Positions 33,887 to 42,134 of a stretch of DNA of 64,000 nucleotides are shown here, one piece after another. The position numbers and the translations under genes were made by a program. Each line of letters opens with the position of its first letter. Position 1 is the stretch's first letter. The stretch is taken from NCBI GenBank assembly GCA_035945115.1, contig DASZAN010000155.1, positions 106,242 to 170,241 on the forward strand, read 5' to 3'. The notes beneath the pieces were generated by a model. That model saw nothing but the letters and a program-made list of their open reading frames with translations, ran no database searches and was not told the origin of the DNA. The DNA is from DAHUYF01 sp035945115 (lineage in GTDB: Bacteria; Pseudomonadota; Alphaproteobacteria; ATCC43930; CGMCC-115725).

Positions 33887-35170
33887 ATGCGGCTCGCATT
33901 CATCGTTCTCCTTGCCTCGGTCATGCTGGCCAATGCGTCGCCGGCGGCGGCTCAGCTGGCGGGGCATGGAGGGCCAGTCCGCGCGCTCGCGATTTCGCCA
34001 GACGGGGCGACGCTGATTTCGGGGAGCTTCGATAGCTCAGCCATTCGCTGGTCTCTCTCGCGCGAGGTTGCCGAGCAGGTGCTCCGCTTCCACGAGGGGG
34101 CGGTCAATGCCGTTGCCTTGCTGCCCGATGGCCGGCTGGCGACGGCGGGTGAGGACACCCGCATTGCGCTCTGGACGCCGGGGCGGCCGGCGCCCGACGC
34201 GGTTCTCGTCGGACATACAGGACCGGTCGCGGCGATCGCGGTCTCGCCCGATGGCGCAAGCGTTGCCACGGCTTCGTGGGATCGGACGGTTCGCCTCTGG
34301 TCTTTGGGGGGCGGTCCGGCGCGCGTCTTCGAGGGACACCAGCAGAACGTCAACGGCGTCGCATTCATGCCCGACGGGAAGACCCTGGTGAGTGCCGGCT
34401 ACGATGCCACCCTACGCTTTTGGCCGCTCGGGGGGTCCGAGGCATCGCGGGTCACGACGCTGCCGCTCCCACTCACGGCGGTGGCGGTCGCGCCCGATGG
34501 CGAGATCGTCGCCGCCGCCACCGACGGCCAGCTCCACTTTCTTTCGCCGGCGGGCGACGAGCGCGAGCTTATCGAGGCCTCGCCGACGCCGATCACCGCG
34601 CTTGCGTTATCACGAACGGGCGAGCATCTCGCCGCGGCTAGCATCGGTGGGGCGGTCGCGCTGGTCGAGCGCAAGCACCATCTCGTGACGGAGATGCTCG
34701 CGGGGCCACCGGGGCCGGTCTGGGCGGCCGTCTTCTCGCCGGATGAGAAGGTGTTGTTCACCGGCGGTGCGGATCGCGTGATCCGGCTATGGGACCTCGC
34801 CACGGGACATCAGATCGGCCGCGAGGACGCGGATAACGGGCGTGATCCGCTCGCTGCCTATGCCGGCGATCCCGGCGCGCGCGTCTTCCGCGCCTGCACC
34901 GCTTGCCACAGCTTGACGGCGGCGGAAGGCAATCGGGCCGGCCCGACGCTCCACGGAATTTTCGGGCGGCGCATCGCCACCCTGCCCGGCTACAATTTTT
35001 CCGAAGCGCTGAAGCATCTCGATATCGTGTGGACGCCGGAGACGCTGGCGAAGCTCTTCGAGCTCGGGCCTTCGCGGTTTACGCCGGGAACCAAGATGCC
35101 GGAGCAGCTCATCACCGCACCGGAGGATCGCGACGCCTTGATCAAATTCCTCGCGCACACCACGAACTGA
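33887..35170 (+). CDS. WD40 beta-propeller fused to a cytochrome c domain, exported
   Basis: A 427-residue periplasmic protein. A signal peptide (MRLAFIVLLASVMLANASPA) is followed by about seven WD40 repeats, seen in recurring units such as GHGGPVRALAISPDGATLIS and GHTGPVAAIAVSPDGASVAT. The C-terminal 110 residues are a class I cytochrome c with FRACTACHSL and GTKMPEQ as heme ligands. ATG 33887 is chosen because the signal peptide starts there. Propeller-cytochrome fusions like this occur near respiratory formate dehydrogenase genes; an electron-transfer or docking role is inference. Confidence 0.82.
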   Translation: MRLAFIVLLASVMLANASPAAAQLAGHGGPVRALAISPDGATLISGSFDSSAIRWSLSREVAEQVLRFHEGAVNAVALLPDGRLATAGEDTRIALWTPGRPAPDAVLVGHTGPVAAIAVSPDGASVATASWDRTVRLWSLGGGPARVFEGHQQNVNGVAFMPDGKTLVSAGYDATLRFWPLGGSEASRVTTLPLPLTAVAVAPDGEIVAAATDGQLHFLSPAGDERELIEASPTPITALALSRTGEHLAAASIGGAVALVERKHHLVTEMLAGPPGPVWAAVFSPDEKVLFTGGADRVIRLWDLATGHQIGREDADNGRDPLAAYAGDPGARVFRACTACHSLTAAEGNRAGPTLHGIFGRRIATLPGYNFSEALKHLDIVWTPETLAKLFELGPSRFTPGTKMPEQLITAPEDRDALIKFLAHTTN

Positions 35171-35177
35171 TCAGTTC
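35164..35177. other. 14-bp palindrome formed by two convergent stop codons
   Basis: GAACTGATCAGTTC is a perfect palindrome made of the last two codons (AAC TGA) of the WD40-cytochrome gene and of the opposing ferredoxin gene, which abut with no base between. Both proteins therefore end in Asn. The site may be no more than shared coding economy. Confidence 0.6.
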
Positions 35178-37186
35178 TTCGGCTTTTCCCCGCGCTCGCG
35201 CAAATAGTCGTCCGTGGTGCGAAGGGTGGGGCGCGCTGGCGCGCTATACGGATCGAGGCCGGCCTCGGTGACCGCGGCGACGCGACAGGTGTCGCACATT
35301 TTGATCATCTCGAGACGCTGCGGCGCGTTCTGGAACATCCAGTGCTTGCCTTCGAGCTTGGCGACGATGCGCTCGATCGTGCTCTTGACCCCGAACGCCT
35401 TGCCGCAACGGACGCAATGGAACGGTTCCTCCTGCTTCAGGACCCGCGGTGCGGCGCGCGCCGCGGCAAAATCGAGCCGCGGTACGAGGCTTATGACCTT
35501 CTCGGGACAGGTGGCCTGACAAAGGCCGCACTGGACGCAGGCGCTCTCGGCAAAGCGGAGCATGGGTCGATCGGGATCGTCGGACAGCGCCCCCGTCGGG
35601 CATGCCGAAACGCAGGAGAGACAGAGCGTGCAACCCTCGACCGCGATCTCGACCGCACCGAACGGCGCGCCCGCCGGCAAGGGGATGACCTCGACCGGTT
35701 GCGGCGCCACGCGCTGAAGCTCTTGCAAGGCAAAGCGCAGGACATCGCGCTTGCCGCCCATCGCCATGAAGCTCGCCGGTGAGGACGCGGCTGGAAGCAC
35801 CTCGATCCCGCGCAGCGCGTTGCCCAATACATCAGGATCGTCGGTCTCGATTGCGGCAACGCGTTCACCGGCGAAGCCGAGCGGCGTTAGGATCGCGTCC
35901 ATGAGTGCGAGCGTCCGACGCAATCCAATGATGTCGTGGCGGGGCTTGGCGCGGAGCACGAACCGCACCGCGCTTGCCCCATAGGCGAAGGCCGCGGCCA
36001 GCGCTTCGGGGCCGATTTGGGTCACCTCATTGACGGCGAATGGCAAAACTTTGGCCGGCAGCCCCTCGCCATAGCGCGCGAGCGCGTCGATCAGAGCACC
36101 GCCGTGATCCTCATCGTGAATGAGAAGGATGGGTAATTCACCGCCGGTTTCCCGATAGACCCCGAGCATCGTCCGGAGTTTCGCCAGCAACGCGTCGGCC
36201 GGAGGCATGGCATAGCTTGCCGCGCCGGTCGGGCAGGCCGCCGCGCACTCGCCGCAGCCGGCGCAAATCCCCTCATCGATCGAGACGTGATCGCCCAACG
36301 GCGAGATGGCGCCCGTCGGGCAGAGATCGAGGCAGCGGCGACAACCCACAATCCCGGAGCGCGAATGGGCACAAAGCTCGGATAAAAATGCGACGTAGCG
36401 CGGCTTGTCGAAGCTGCCGACGAGATCGCGTGCGCGCAGCACCGCCTTCAGCACCGCGGCGGGATCGCCGGGGTCGGCACGGACATAGCCGTCGCGCAGC
36501 TCGCCGGCCGTGAAGAGCGGCGCTCCGCCGGAAAGATCGAGCAGGATGTCGCAGCGTGACGCCGCGCCATTGCGCGCGGCACCGAAGATCAGCCGCTCGC
36601 GCGACGAAGGAAGCGGCAGCGCGTAGTCGTCGACGACGATCTCGAAAGCGCCGAGCCGGCCCTTCGCGGCACGGATCGTGCCTTTGACGATGGGAAAGAC
36701 GGTGGCGCGCGGCGGTGCCAGATTCCGCGGTCGGTCGATCACGACGGTGACGTCGAGCTGCTCCTTCAGCAGCGATGCCGCCTCGATGGCCCGCTCGTCG
36801 CGTCCATAGACGAGCACGACGCCGGCGCTCTCGATGTGAACAAACGGCACGTCCGGCATCGGCACCAGCGCCGCCGCGGCGAGCGCCGCCATCTTTGATC
36901 CGGCGGCTTGCGCCTCCGCGGACCAGCCGGCGGCCTCGCGTATATTGAAGAAGGTGATGGCGTCGTTATCTCCCGCCGTCTCGCGGAATAGAGGCGCTTC
37001 TTGTGTGCATCCGACGGCGATCGGCGCGCCGGAATTGGCGAGGGCGCGGAATCGCTCGAGTTCGGCGCGGCAGAGTTGGCGACCGCTGACGACCTGGGCA
37101 CCGCGGCAGCCGCGCTTCATCGCCTCCTGATCGAGCGGCACGGTGTCCTCGCAGGAGCAAATCACGACGGTGCGCTGATCGCTCAT
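35171..37186 (-). CDS. Multi-cluster 4Fe-4S protein of the formate dehydrogenase locus
   Basis: A 671-residue soluble iron-sulfur protein. The N-terminus has VVICSCEDTVPLDQE and a heterodisulfide-reductase-like cysteine pattern. Ferredoxin motifs occur twice: CRRCLDLCPTGAIS with CAGCGECAAACPTGA near residues 285-325, and CTLCLSCVSACPTGA with CVQCGLCQATCP near 520-560. More Cys pairs follow in CVRCGKAF and MCDTC. The family is a steady neighbour of periplasmic formate dehydrogenase genes in Rhizobiales and may supply electrons or sulfur chemistry for cofactor maturation. It is divergent from the ligase-like gene, with 96 bases between. Confidence 0.8.
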   Translation of the reverse strand: MSDQRTVVICSCEDTVPLDQEAMKRGCRGAQVVSGRQLCRAELERFRALANSGAPIAVGCTQEAPLFRETAGDNDAITFFNIREAAGWSAEAQAAGSKMAALAAAALVPMPDVPFVHIESAGVVLVYGRDERAIEAASLLKEQLDVTVVIDRPRNLAPPRATVFPIVKGTIRAAKGRLGAFEIVVDDYALPLPSSRERLIFGAARNGAASRCDILLDLSGGAPLFTAGELRDGYVRADPGDPAAVLKAVLRARDLVGSFDKPRYVAFLSELCAHSRSGIVGCRRCLDLCPTGAISPLGDHVSIDEGICAGCGECAAACPTGAASYAMPPADALLAKLRTMLGVYRETGGELPILLIHDEDHGGALIDALARYGEGLPAKVLPFAVNEVTQIGPEALAAAFAYGASAVRFVLRAKPRHDIIGLRRTLALMDAILTPLGFAGERVAAIETDDPDVLGNALRGIEVLPAASSPASFMAMGGKRDVLRFALQELQRVAPQPVEVIPLPAGAPFGAVEIAVEGCTLCLSCVSACPTGALSDDPDRPMLRFAESACVQCGLCQATCPEKVISLVPRLDFAAARAAPRVLKQEEPFHCVRCGKAFGVKSTIERIVAKLEGKHWMFQNAPQRLEMIKMCDTCRVAAVTEAGLDPYSAPARPTLRTTDDYLRERGEKPKN

Positions 37187-37282
37187 CCGGTTTCGCTCAT
37201 CCTTGGCAGCGCTGCGGCATTAACCCGCGCACTCCACTTTAGGGTATAGTTTAGCAAAGCATAAGGTGAGGCCGGGCAAAGG

Positions 37283-38029
37283 ATGAGGTTGGGAAAGGGC
37301 CAGCCGGCGGGCAATCGCTTCGAGCGCGCGCTCGACCTCCCGCCGCTGTTTCGGCCGCTGGTTCTGCGCGAAGTGGGCGACGCGTTCGCCCACGCGATCG
37401 CGAATGCCGGCGCGCTCGGGGCGGGCGCCTTGATCTATGTCGGCCGCTTCAATCTTGCGGAGTTCGCCGTGGTGCTGGAGCCCGAGCAACCGCTACATGC
37501 TGCGCGGCTCGCCTTCTATGTCGGGATGGTTGCGCTCGCCGATGCGCTCGCGGCGCTGGCGCCACCTGAAAAACCGATCACGATCGATTGGCCCGATGCG
37601 ATCCGTATCGATGGCGGGCTTGTCGGCGGCGGTCGGCTCGGCTGGCCGCCCGCGGCGATGGAGGACGCGGTTCCGGACTGGCTGGTGTTCGGCGCCGCCA
37701 TCCGCATCGTCTCCATCAGCGAGAGCGGCCCCGGCCTCTATCCGTTGGCCACGGCTCTCCAAGACGAGGGCTTCGGCGAGATTGGCGCAGAACGCTTTAT
37801 CGAGACCTTCGCGCGCCACTTGATGGCGGCAACCGACCGATGGCAGGACGGCGGAGTTTCTCCGCTCATTCGCGAATACGCGGCGCGTCTCGACAAAGGT
37901 GTGGGCATCGAGATCGACGGCAAGGGCGATGCCCATGTTCAGCGCGGCCGGCCGACGACCCGTTCGCTCGTGTCGGCGCTGAAGCAACCCACCTGGCTTG
38001 ATCTCGAGACCGCGGAGCCGCGCCTGTGA
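37283..38029 (+). CDS. Biotin/lipoate protein ligase-like protein of the formate dehydrogenase locus
   Basis: A 248-residue protein with the fold of biotin/lipoate A/B ligases. Segments include LPPLFRPLVLREVGDAFAHA, the central IDWPDAIRIDGGLVGGGRL, with the WPDAI-type motif and a glycine-rich turn, and DWLVFGAAIRI. The usual catalytic lysine of BirA and LplA is not evident in the glycine-rich part (DGGLVGGGRL), so a true ligase reaction is doubtful. The gene starts a chain of five overlapping accessory genes. Confidence 0.72.
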   Translation: MRLGKGQPAGNRFERALDLPPLFRPLVLREVGDAFAHAIANAGALGAGALIYVGRFNLAEFAVVLEPEQPLHAARLAFYVGMVALADALAALAPPEKPITIDWPDAIRIDGGLVGGGRLGWPPAAMEDAVPDWLVFGAAIRIVSISESGPGLYPLATALQDEGFGEIGAERFIETFARHLMAATDRWQDGGVSPLIREYAARLDKGVGIEIDGKGDAHVQRGRPTTRSLVSALKQPTWLDLETAEPRL

Positions 38030-38556
38030 AGCTCCTGCGCACCATTCGGCTCGATGCGTCCGACACCTTCATCTTCCCGGCGGCTGCCGACCCCGGCGAT
38101 TGGGCGATCTCCGGCAGCTTTGCGTTCGATGGCGCGCCGCCGAACCTGACGGGCAGGGCGCTCGCGGCGTTCCGCGGCGGTTTCCTCGGCATCCCATCGC
38201 TTGGCTGGTCGACGCTGGCACAAGTGGTCGAGATCAAGGCGGAGGATCGCCACGCCGCGATCGAGATGCTGGCGCGCTGTCTCGTCGAGCGCTATGACGC
38301 ACCCGATCTCGATACGGCGCGGGCCGCGGCCACCGAGGAGATCGATTTCGCTGCCTCGCTTTGCGATCATCCCGCCGACACCTTGATCGCGGTGCGCCGC
38401 ACCGCCGAAGCGGATGCCATCCGCGAGGCCTTTCGCACCTTGAAGCCACGTGGCGACAACCGGGGCTGGCACGCCTTCTCGTTTCTCGAGGCGCGTGACG
38501 ACGAGCCAGTGGACGAGGTCGACCTCACCGGGCTTGCGCGCGGAGACGAGCAATGA
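38026..38556 (+). CDS. DUF6505 family protein
   Basis: A 176-residue soluble protein of the DUF6505 family, which occurs next to formate dehydrogenase genes. It begins MKLLRTIRLDASDTFIFPAA and has a middle part GGFLGIPSLGWSTLAQVVEI. No catalytic motif is seen. GTG overlaps the upstream stop (GTGA), and the stop overlaps the next ATG (ATGA), so translation is chained. A maturation role for the dehydrogenase is likely but unproven. Confidence 0.78.
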   Translation: MKLLRTIRLDASDTFIFPAAADPGDWAISGSFAFDGAPPNLTGRALAAFRGGFLGIPSLGWSTLAQVVEIKAEDRHAAIEMLARCLVERYDAPDLDTARAAATEEIDFAASLCDHPADTLIAVRRTAEADAIREAFRTLKPRGDNRGWHAFSFLEARDDEPVDEVDLTGLARGDEQ

Positions 38557-39548
38557 GCGATTTTTGGCTCGCGAGCGGCCATCACCTGATGGATCGCGAC
38601 GATGACGGATACTTGCTCGTCACCGACGAGTTCTTGAAAGCCTACCTCGCCCGTCCCGAGCTGCAGCCGCCGTCCGAGGCTTGCGCGGTCGAGCGCGAGC
38701 TTCACGCCGCGCTGCTTGCGGCACCGCGGCAGCCCATCGGTCTCGGCATGATCGAGGCCATCGCCGATGCCGATGCGCGCGAGAACTGGCGTCTCATGCT
38801 CGCGTTTCGCGACGGGCTCGTGCGACACCGGACCATCGAGGCCGCCTATGTCGCCCTCATCCGCGAGGGCGTCGGCACGACACCGCCGCTGTTCCTCAAT
38901 CATCTCGTCCATGCGATCCTGCGCAACGCCCTCGACGGCTGCGAGGATCCGTTCGTGCTGCGGGCCGGCGAGCTGTTTTTCCGGCCGCAGCGTCTCGCCA
39001 CCGATCATGGCGCGCTGATTGCCGCGGACGAAGAGATGATCGCCGGCATCGGCAGCGCGCCGCGTTCGCCGCTGATGTCGATGCTGGACACGCCAGCGAC
39101 TTCCGACGTGGAAGTGCTTACGGAGGAGAACGCGAAGCAATACTGGGCGCGCAGCGACCGCTTCGATCTCGCGCTCGACCTCACCGCCGGTCACCGCGGC
39201 CTCGCGGCCTTGGGCATGGTCATCGAGCGTTGGCTGCGGCACATGCTGGGCATTTCTGTTCGCGTGGAGCCGTTGCGTGAGATTCGCGACATGCCCCTCA
39301 CCTGGTATATCGGCCTCGATGCCGAGGGCACGCGCATCGGCGACGCGCTGTGGCGGGGCGAGGATGCGGACGAGCCGACCCGCCGCCGTGTCATCGGGCT
39401 GTTCACGTTGCGCGGCGACGCGTTTGCCGCGACCGCGTCGACACCCATCTATCTCATCATGGCGATGACGGAAGAAAAGTTGCTGCGCCTCAAGCCACAG
39501 AATCTTGTCGTGGGCCTTCCCGCCTCACGATCGGAGGCGGTCGCATGA
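38553..39548 (+). CDS. DUF6352 family protein
   Basis: A 331-residue soluble protein with the opening MSDFWLASGHHLMDRDDDGY and a central run TPPLFLNHLVHAILRNALDG. It matches the DUF6352 family from formate dehydrogenase clusters. A Cys in GCEDPF and several His are the only metal-type residues I can point to. It overlaps both neighbours by four bases. Function is not known. Confidence 0.78.
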   Translation: MSDFWLASGHHLMDRDDDGYLLVTDEFLKAYLARPELQPPSEACAVERELHAALLAAPRQPIGLGMIEAIADADARENWRLMLAFRDGLVRHRTIEAAYVALIREGVGTTPPLFLNHLVHAILRNALDGCEDPFVLRAGELFFRPQRLATDHGALIAADEEMIAGIGSAPRSPLMSMLDTPATSDVEVLTEENAKQYWARSDRFDLALDLTAGHRGLAALGMVIERWLRHMLGISVRVEPLREIRDMPLTWYIGLDAEGTRIGDALWRGEDADEPTRRRVIGLFTLRGDAFAATASTPIYLIMAMTEEKLLRLKPQNLVVGLPASRSEAVA

Positions 39549-40063
39549 AGACAATCGCGCCGGTTCTGCGCCTTCCCGTCGGCGTGGTCGTCGAGCGGCG
39601 AAAAGCGACCTCGCCATGGGCGGATGTGTTGTGGCGTCCGGTCGCGGTGTTGGCGGGCTTGCCGCAGGCGGCGCCATGGACCCCGCTCGCGACCGGCAAT
39701 GATGCGACCACCTTCTATGCCGGCGCGGCCGAGATTGAGCTTTATCGATCAGAGGCGGGCAGCTATCGCCGCAACCTGGAGTCCGACACGCCTTTACTCT
39801 GGGTCGCCCTCAACGCAACGGGCGGCGAGCCGCCCTATGAGATTGCCGCCGTGACCGCCGATCCCGCGGAAGGCGAAGGGCTCACTGAGCCGGGACATAC
39901 GCTCGTCGAGGCCGTCCCAATGCCGCAATCCTTGCGCGAGGCGATCACTGCCTTTGTTGCGGCGCACCCGATCGAGCACGGATTCGAGAAGCGCCAGCGC
40001 GACCGCGCCGACCCCGAGGCGTTGGCGCGGCGAGGGTCGCCCTCGAGGCGCGGCAATGGCTGA
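39545..40063 (+). CDS. DUF3305 family protein
   Basis: A 172-residue protein whose start LRLPVGVVVERRKATSPWADVLWRPVAVL matches the DUF3305 family in which a VERR.....W....WRP pattern is diagnostic. It also has TTFYAGAAEIELYRSEAGSY. The start overlaps the upstream stop as ATGA, and its own end overlaps the next start by eight bases. Members are always near formate dehydrogenase genes; the reaction is unknown. Confidence 0.83.
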   Translation: MKTIAPVLRLPVGVVVERRKATSPWADVLWRPVAVLAGLPQAAPWTPLATGNDATTFYAGAAEIELYRSEAGSYRRNLESDTPLLWVALNATGGEPPYEIAAVTADPAEGEGLTEPGHTLVEAVPMPQSLREAITAFVAAHPIEHGFEKRQRDRADPEALARRGSPSRRGNG

Positions 40064-40655
40064 AGAGAAGTTTCTCGCGCGGTGGTCGCGGCGCAAGCGC
40101 GCCGCGGCACGACATGCGCCGTCGGCCCCGGCGCCCGGCGCAGAGACGGCGCGAGACGCTTCGACAGAGGTCGCCAAGCCCGCCGAAGGGCCAGCGGCCA
40201 GCACCGCGCCGAGCCTGCCCCCCGTCGATGCGATCGACGGCGGCACGGATATTCGCGAATTTCTGGCGGAGGGGGTGCCGACCACGCTTGCGCGCGCGGC
40301 GCTGCGTCGCGCCTGGGCGAGCGATCCCGCCGTTCGCGATTTCGTCGGCTTGGCGGAGAACGCCTGGGATTTCAACGCGCCCGATCAAATCGCGGGCTTC
40401 GGCATGGTGAGCGCCGAGGACGTTCGCCGCCTGCTCGCGCACGCGGAGCAACCCGGATCAGCTTCGGCTGAAACGCCGTTCCGGGCCGCATCTGCCGGAG
40501 GAGCCTCGCCGAAAGAGGGAGCGAACGACGAGCGCGCCCCGCAATCTGAACCGCTCAAGGATGCGAATCAGTCGGCGCTCGCTCACTCCGAGCCCATAGA
40601 GGCTGCACCATCTCCGCCATCCCTCCCCCGTCATGGCGGTGCGCTTCCGAAATAA
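40056..40655 (+). CDS. DUF3306 family protein
   Basis: A 199-residue protein opening EEKFLARWSRRKRAAARH, typical of DUF3306. After a proline- and alanine-rich linker comes the conserved block LPPVDAIDGGTDIREFLAEG with AALRRAWASDPAVRDFVGLA and ENAWDFNAPDQIAGFG. The last 60 residues look disordered. DUF3305 and DUF3306 proteins form a regular pair in formate dehydrogenase loci. A related exported copy of the conserved block lies downstream at 40825. Confidence 0.83.
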   Translation: MAEEKFLARWSRRKRAAARHAPSAPAPGAETARDASTEVAKPAEGPAASTAPSLPPVDAIDGGTDIREFLAEGVPTTLARAALRRAWASDPAVRDFVGLAENAWDFNAPDQIAGFGMVSAEDVRRLLAHAEQPGSASAETPFRAASAGGASPKEGANDERAPQSEPLKDANQSALAHSEPIEAAPSPPSLPRHGGALPK

Positions 40656-40824
40656 TCCTCAGCCTCGCTCCATTTGGCGCACCGAAGTCCAGCGAGCTCA
40701 TAGTATTTGGCTTTAATTTTAATTAAAACCTCCGATTTCCCCGTATTTCTTTGAATATTATTTAGATTTACGTAACCTGTTGGGCGCAATTTTTCTCTCG
40801 TCTCAAAGTGTGACGAGGTTTCTC

Positions 40825-41139
40825 ATGCGCTGGGAGCACTTTCTTTCCGGAACGGCCGTCGCCGTGGCGATGACCCTTTCATGTGCCGCTTTCGCGGGAT
40901 CAGCCAGCGTCCCGGCATCGACCGCCCCAGACGCGACCGGCGGAGCGACCGTCGTCGCCGCTGCAAGCGTCGATTCCATCAAGCTACCCCCCGTCGCCTC
41001 GATCCGACGCGAGTCTGATATTCGTCCCTATCTCGGTCCGAGCGTGCCCAGCGACGTGACCACTGCTGCGCTCCGTCGCGCCTGGTCAACCGATCCGGCG
41101 ATCCACGATTTCGTCGGCATGACCGAGGACGTGCAATAG
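40825..41139 (+). CDS. Exported protein with a shortened DUF3306-like block
   Basis: A 104-residue protein with a signal peptide (LSGTAVAVAMTLSCAAFAGSA) and an exported part whose end LPPVASIRRESDIRPYLGPS followed by TTAALRRAWSTDPAIHDFVGM aligns with the DUF3306 protein just upstream (LPPVDAIDGGTDIREFLAEG and ARAALRRAWASDPAVRDFVGL). It stops where DUF3306 continues with AWDFNAPDQI. GAGG lies seven bases before the ATG. The 169-base gap upstream is AT-rich and contains the perfect palindrome TTTTAATTAAAA at 40717-40728, so it probably has its own promoter. Confidence 0.75.
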   Translation: MRWEHFLSGTAVAVAMTLSCAAFAGSASVPASTAPDATGGATVVAAASVDSIKLPPVASIRRESDIRPYLGPSVPSDVTTAALRRAWSTDPAIHDFVGMTEDVQ

Positions 41140-41157
41140 CACGCATTTAGGCCCCAT

Positions 41158-41179
41158 GCCGCTCTGACAAACGAGCGGC
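41158..41179 (+). terminator. Stem-loop after the exported DUF3306-like gene
   Basis: GCCGCTC at 41158-41164 pairs with GAGCGGC at 41173-41179 around an eight-base loop, 19 bases after the stop at 41139. There is no U-run, so any termination would be weak or Rho-assisted. Confidence 0.4.
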
Positions 41180-41261
41180 GCGGATTGTCGAATGTTCGTG
41201 CTGCAGTGCGAAAAGCCGGCCGGAAGGGCGGCCGAATGGGCGCGGCTATAGCTTCAGGCTA

Positions 41262-41306
41262 TTGACTGTTTGTGGAACGGCCCTATCGTTAGTTAACGAA
41301 AACTAA
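41262..41306 (+). promoter_or_regulatory. Promoter with an overlapping inverted repeat before the HTH-TorD gene
   Basis: TTGACT at 41262-41267 and TATCGT at 41284-41289 form a sigma-70-like promoter with a 16-base spacer. A perfect inverted repeat, TTAGTT at 41289-41294 and AACTAA at 41301-41306, covers the expected start of transcription and contains the palindrome GTTAAC. The repeat is well placed for repression by the HTH domain of the gene that follows. Confidence 0.6.
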
Positions 41307-42109
41307 TGAAGCCGTCAGGATCTGTGACGGCCCGAGGGATGAACGACCCTGGGCTTCAGCAAGCGATCAGTGCCGCCGGCGGCGTTACCGAACTCGCCCG
41401 CCGGATTGGCGTGTCTCAACCATCCGTCTCCAACTGGACCCGAATTCCTTCCGAGCGGGTCGTTTCCGTCGAAGCGGCGACCGGCGTGCCGCGGCAAGTC
41501 TTGCGCCCCGATCTCTACGGCGAGCGCGATGCCGCGTTGGACGAGGTCGAGATCGCGCGGGCGAGAGAATACGCGCTCCTCGCGACGCTCTTGGCACGAC
41601 CGCCGAACGCAGCCGTGCTGAAGCAAGTGGCGCGGCTTCGGGGCGATGCCACCGCTCTCGGCGAGGCGCACGCCGCTCTCGCCGACGCAGCAAGCCGCGC
41701 CGATGTCGAGAGGCTCGAGCGCGAATTCTTCGACCTCTTCATCGGCGTCGGGCGCGGCGAGTTCTTGCCTTATGCGTCCTTTTATTTGACCGGCTTTCTC
41801 AACGAGCGTCCCTTGGCGCGGCTCCGCGAAGATTTGCGCACCCTCGAGATCGAGCGGGTCGACGGCCAGTCGGAACCCGAGGATCACGCGGCCATTCTCT
41901 GCGAGATCATGGCGGGCCTCATCGACGGCCCCTTCGCCGCCGCACCGGATGTGCAACGGCGGATGTTCGAGCGACATCTTGCACCGTGGATCGGCCGATT
42001 TTTTGTCGATCTCGAAGCGGCAGAACGGGCGGACTTCTATCGGCATGCGGCGAGGGTCGGGCGTCGCTTCATCGAGATCGAGACGCAAGGATTTGCGCTG
42101 CCCGCGTGA
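41306..42109 (+). CDS. HTH-TorD fusion: DNA-binding domain plus molybdoenzyme chaperone
   Basis: A 267-residue protein with two parts. Residues 18-60 form a Cro/YdaS-like helix-turn-helix: AAGGVTELARRIGVSQPSVSNWTRIP. Residues 80-265 are a TorD/DmsD-family helical domain, with FFDLFIGVGRGEFLPYASFYLTGFL and ERHLAPWIGRFFVDLE. TorD chaperones bind Tat leaders of molybdoenzymes and hold them back until the cofactor is in. The start may instead be GTG 41324 or ATG 41339. It directly precedes the Tat peptide protein and the formate dehydrogenase genes, its likely client. A link between chaperone state and transcription is inference. Confidence 0.8.
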   Translation: MKPSGSVTARGMNDPGLQQAISAAGGVTELARRIGVSQPSVSNWTRIPSERVVSVEAATGVPRQVLRPDLYGERDAALDEVEIARAREYALLATLLARPPNAAVLKQVARLRGDATALGEAHAALADAASRADVERLEREFFDLFIGVGRGEFLPYASFYLTGFLNERPLARLREDLRTLEIERVDGQSEPEDHAAILCEIMAGLIDGPFAAAPDVQRRMFERHLAPWIGRFFVDLEAAERADFYRHAARVGRRFIEIETQGFALPA

Positions 42110-42134
42110 GCGGGCGCGAGAATGGGAGGGTGAC

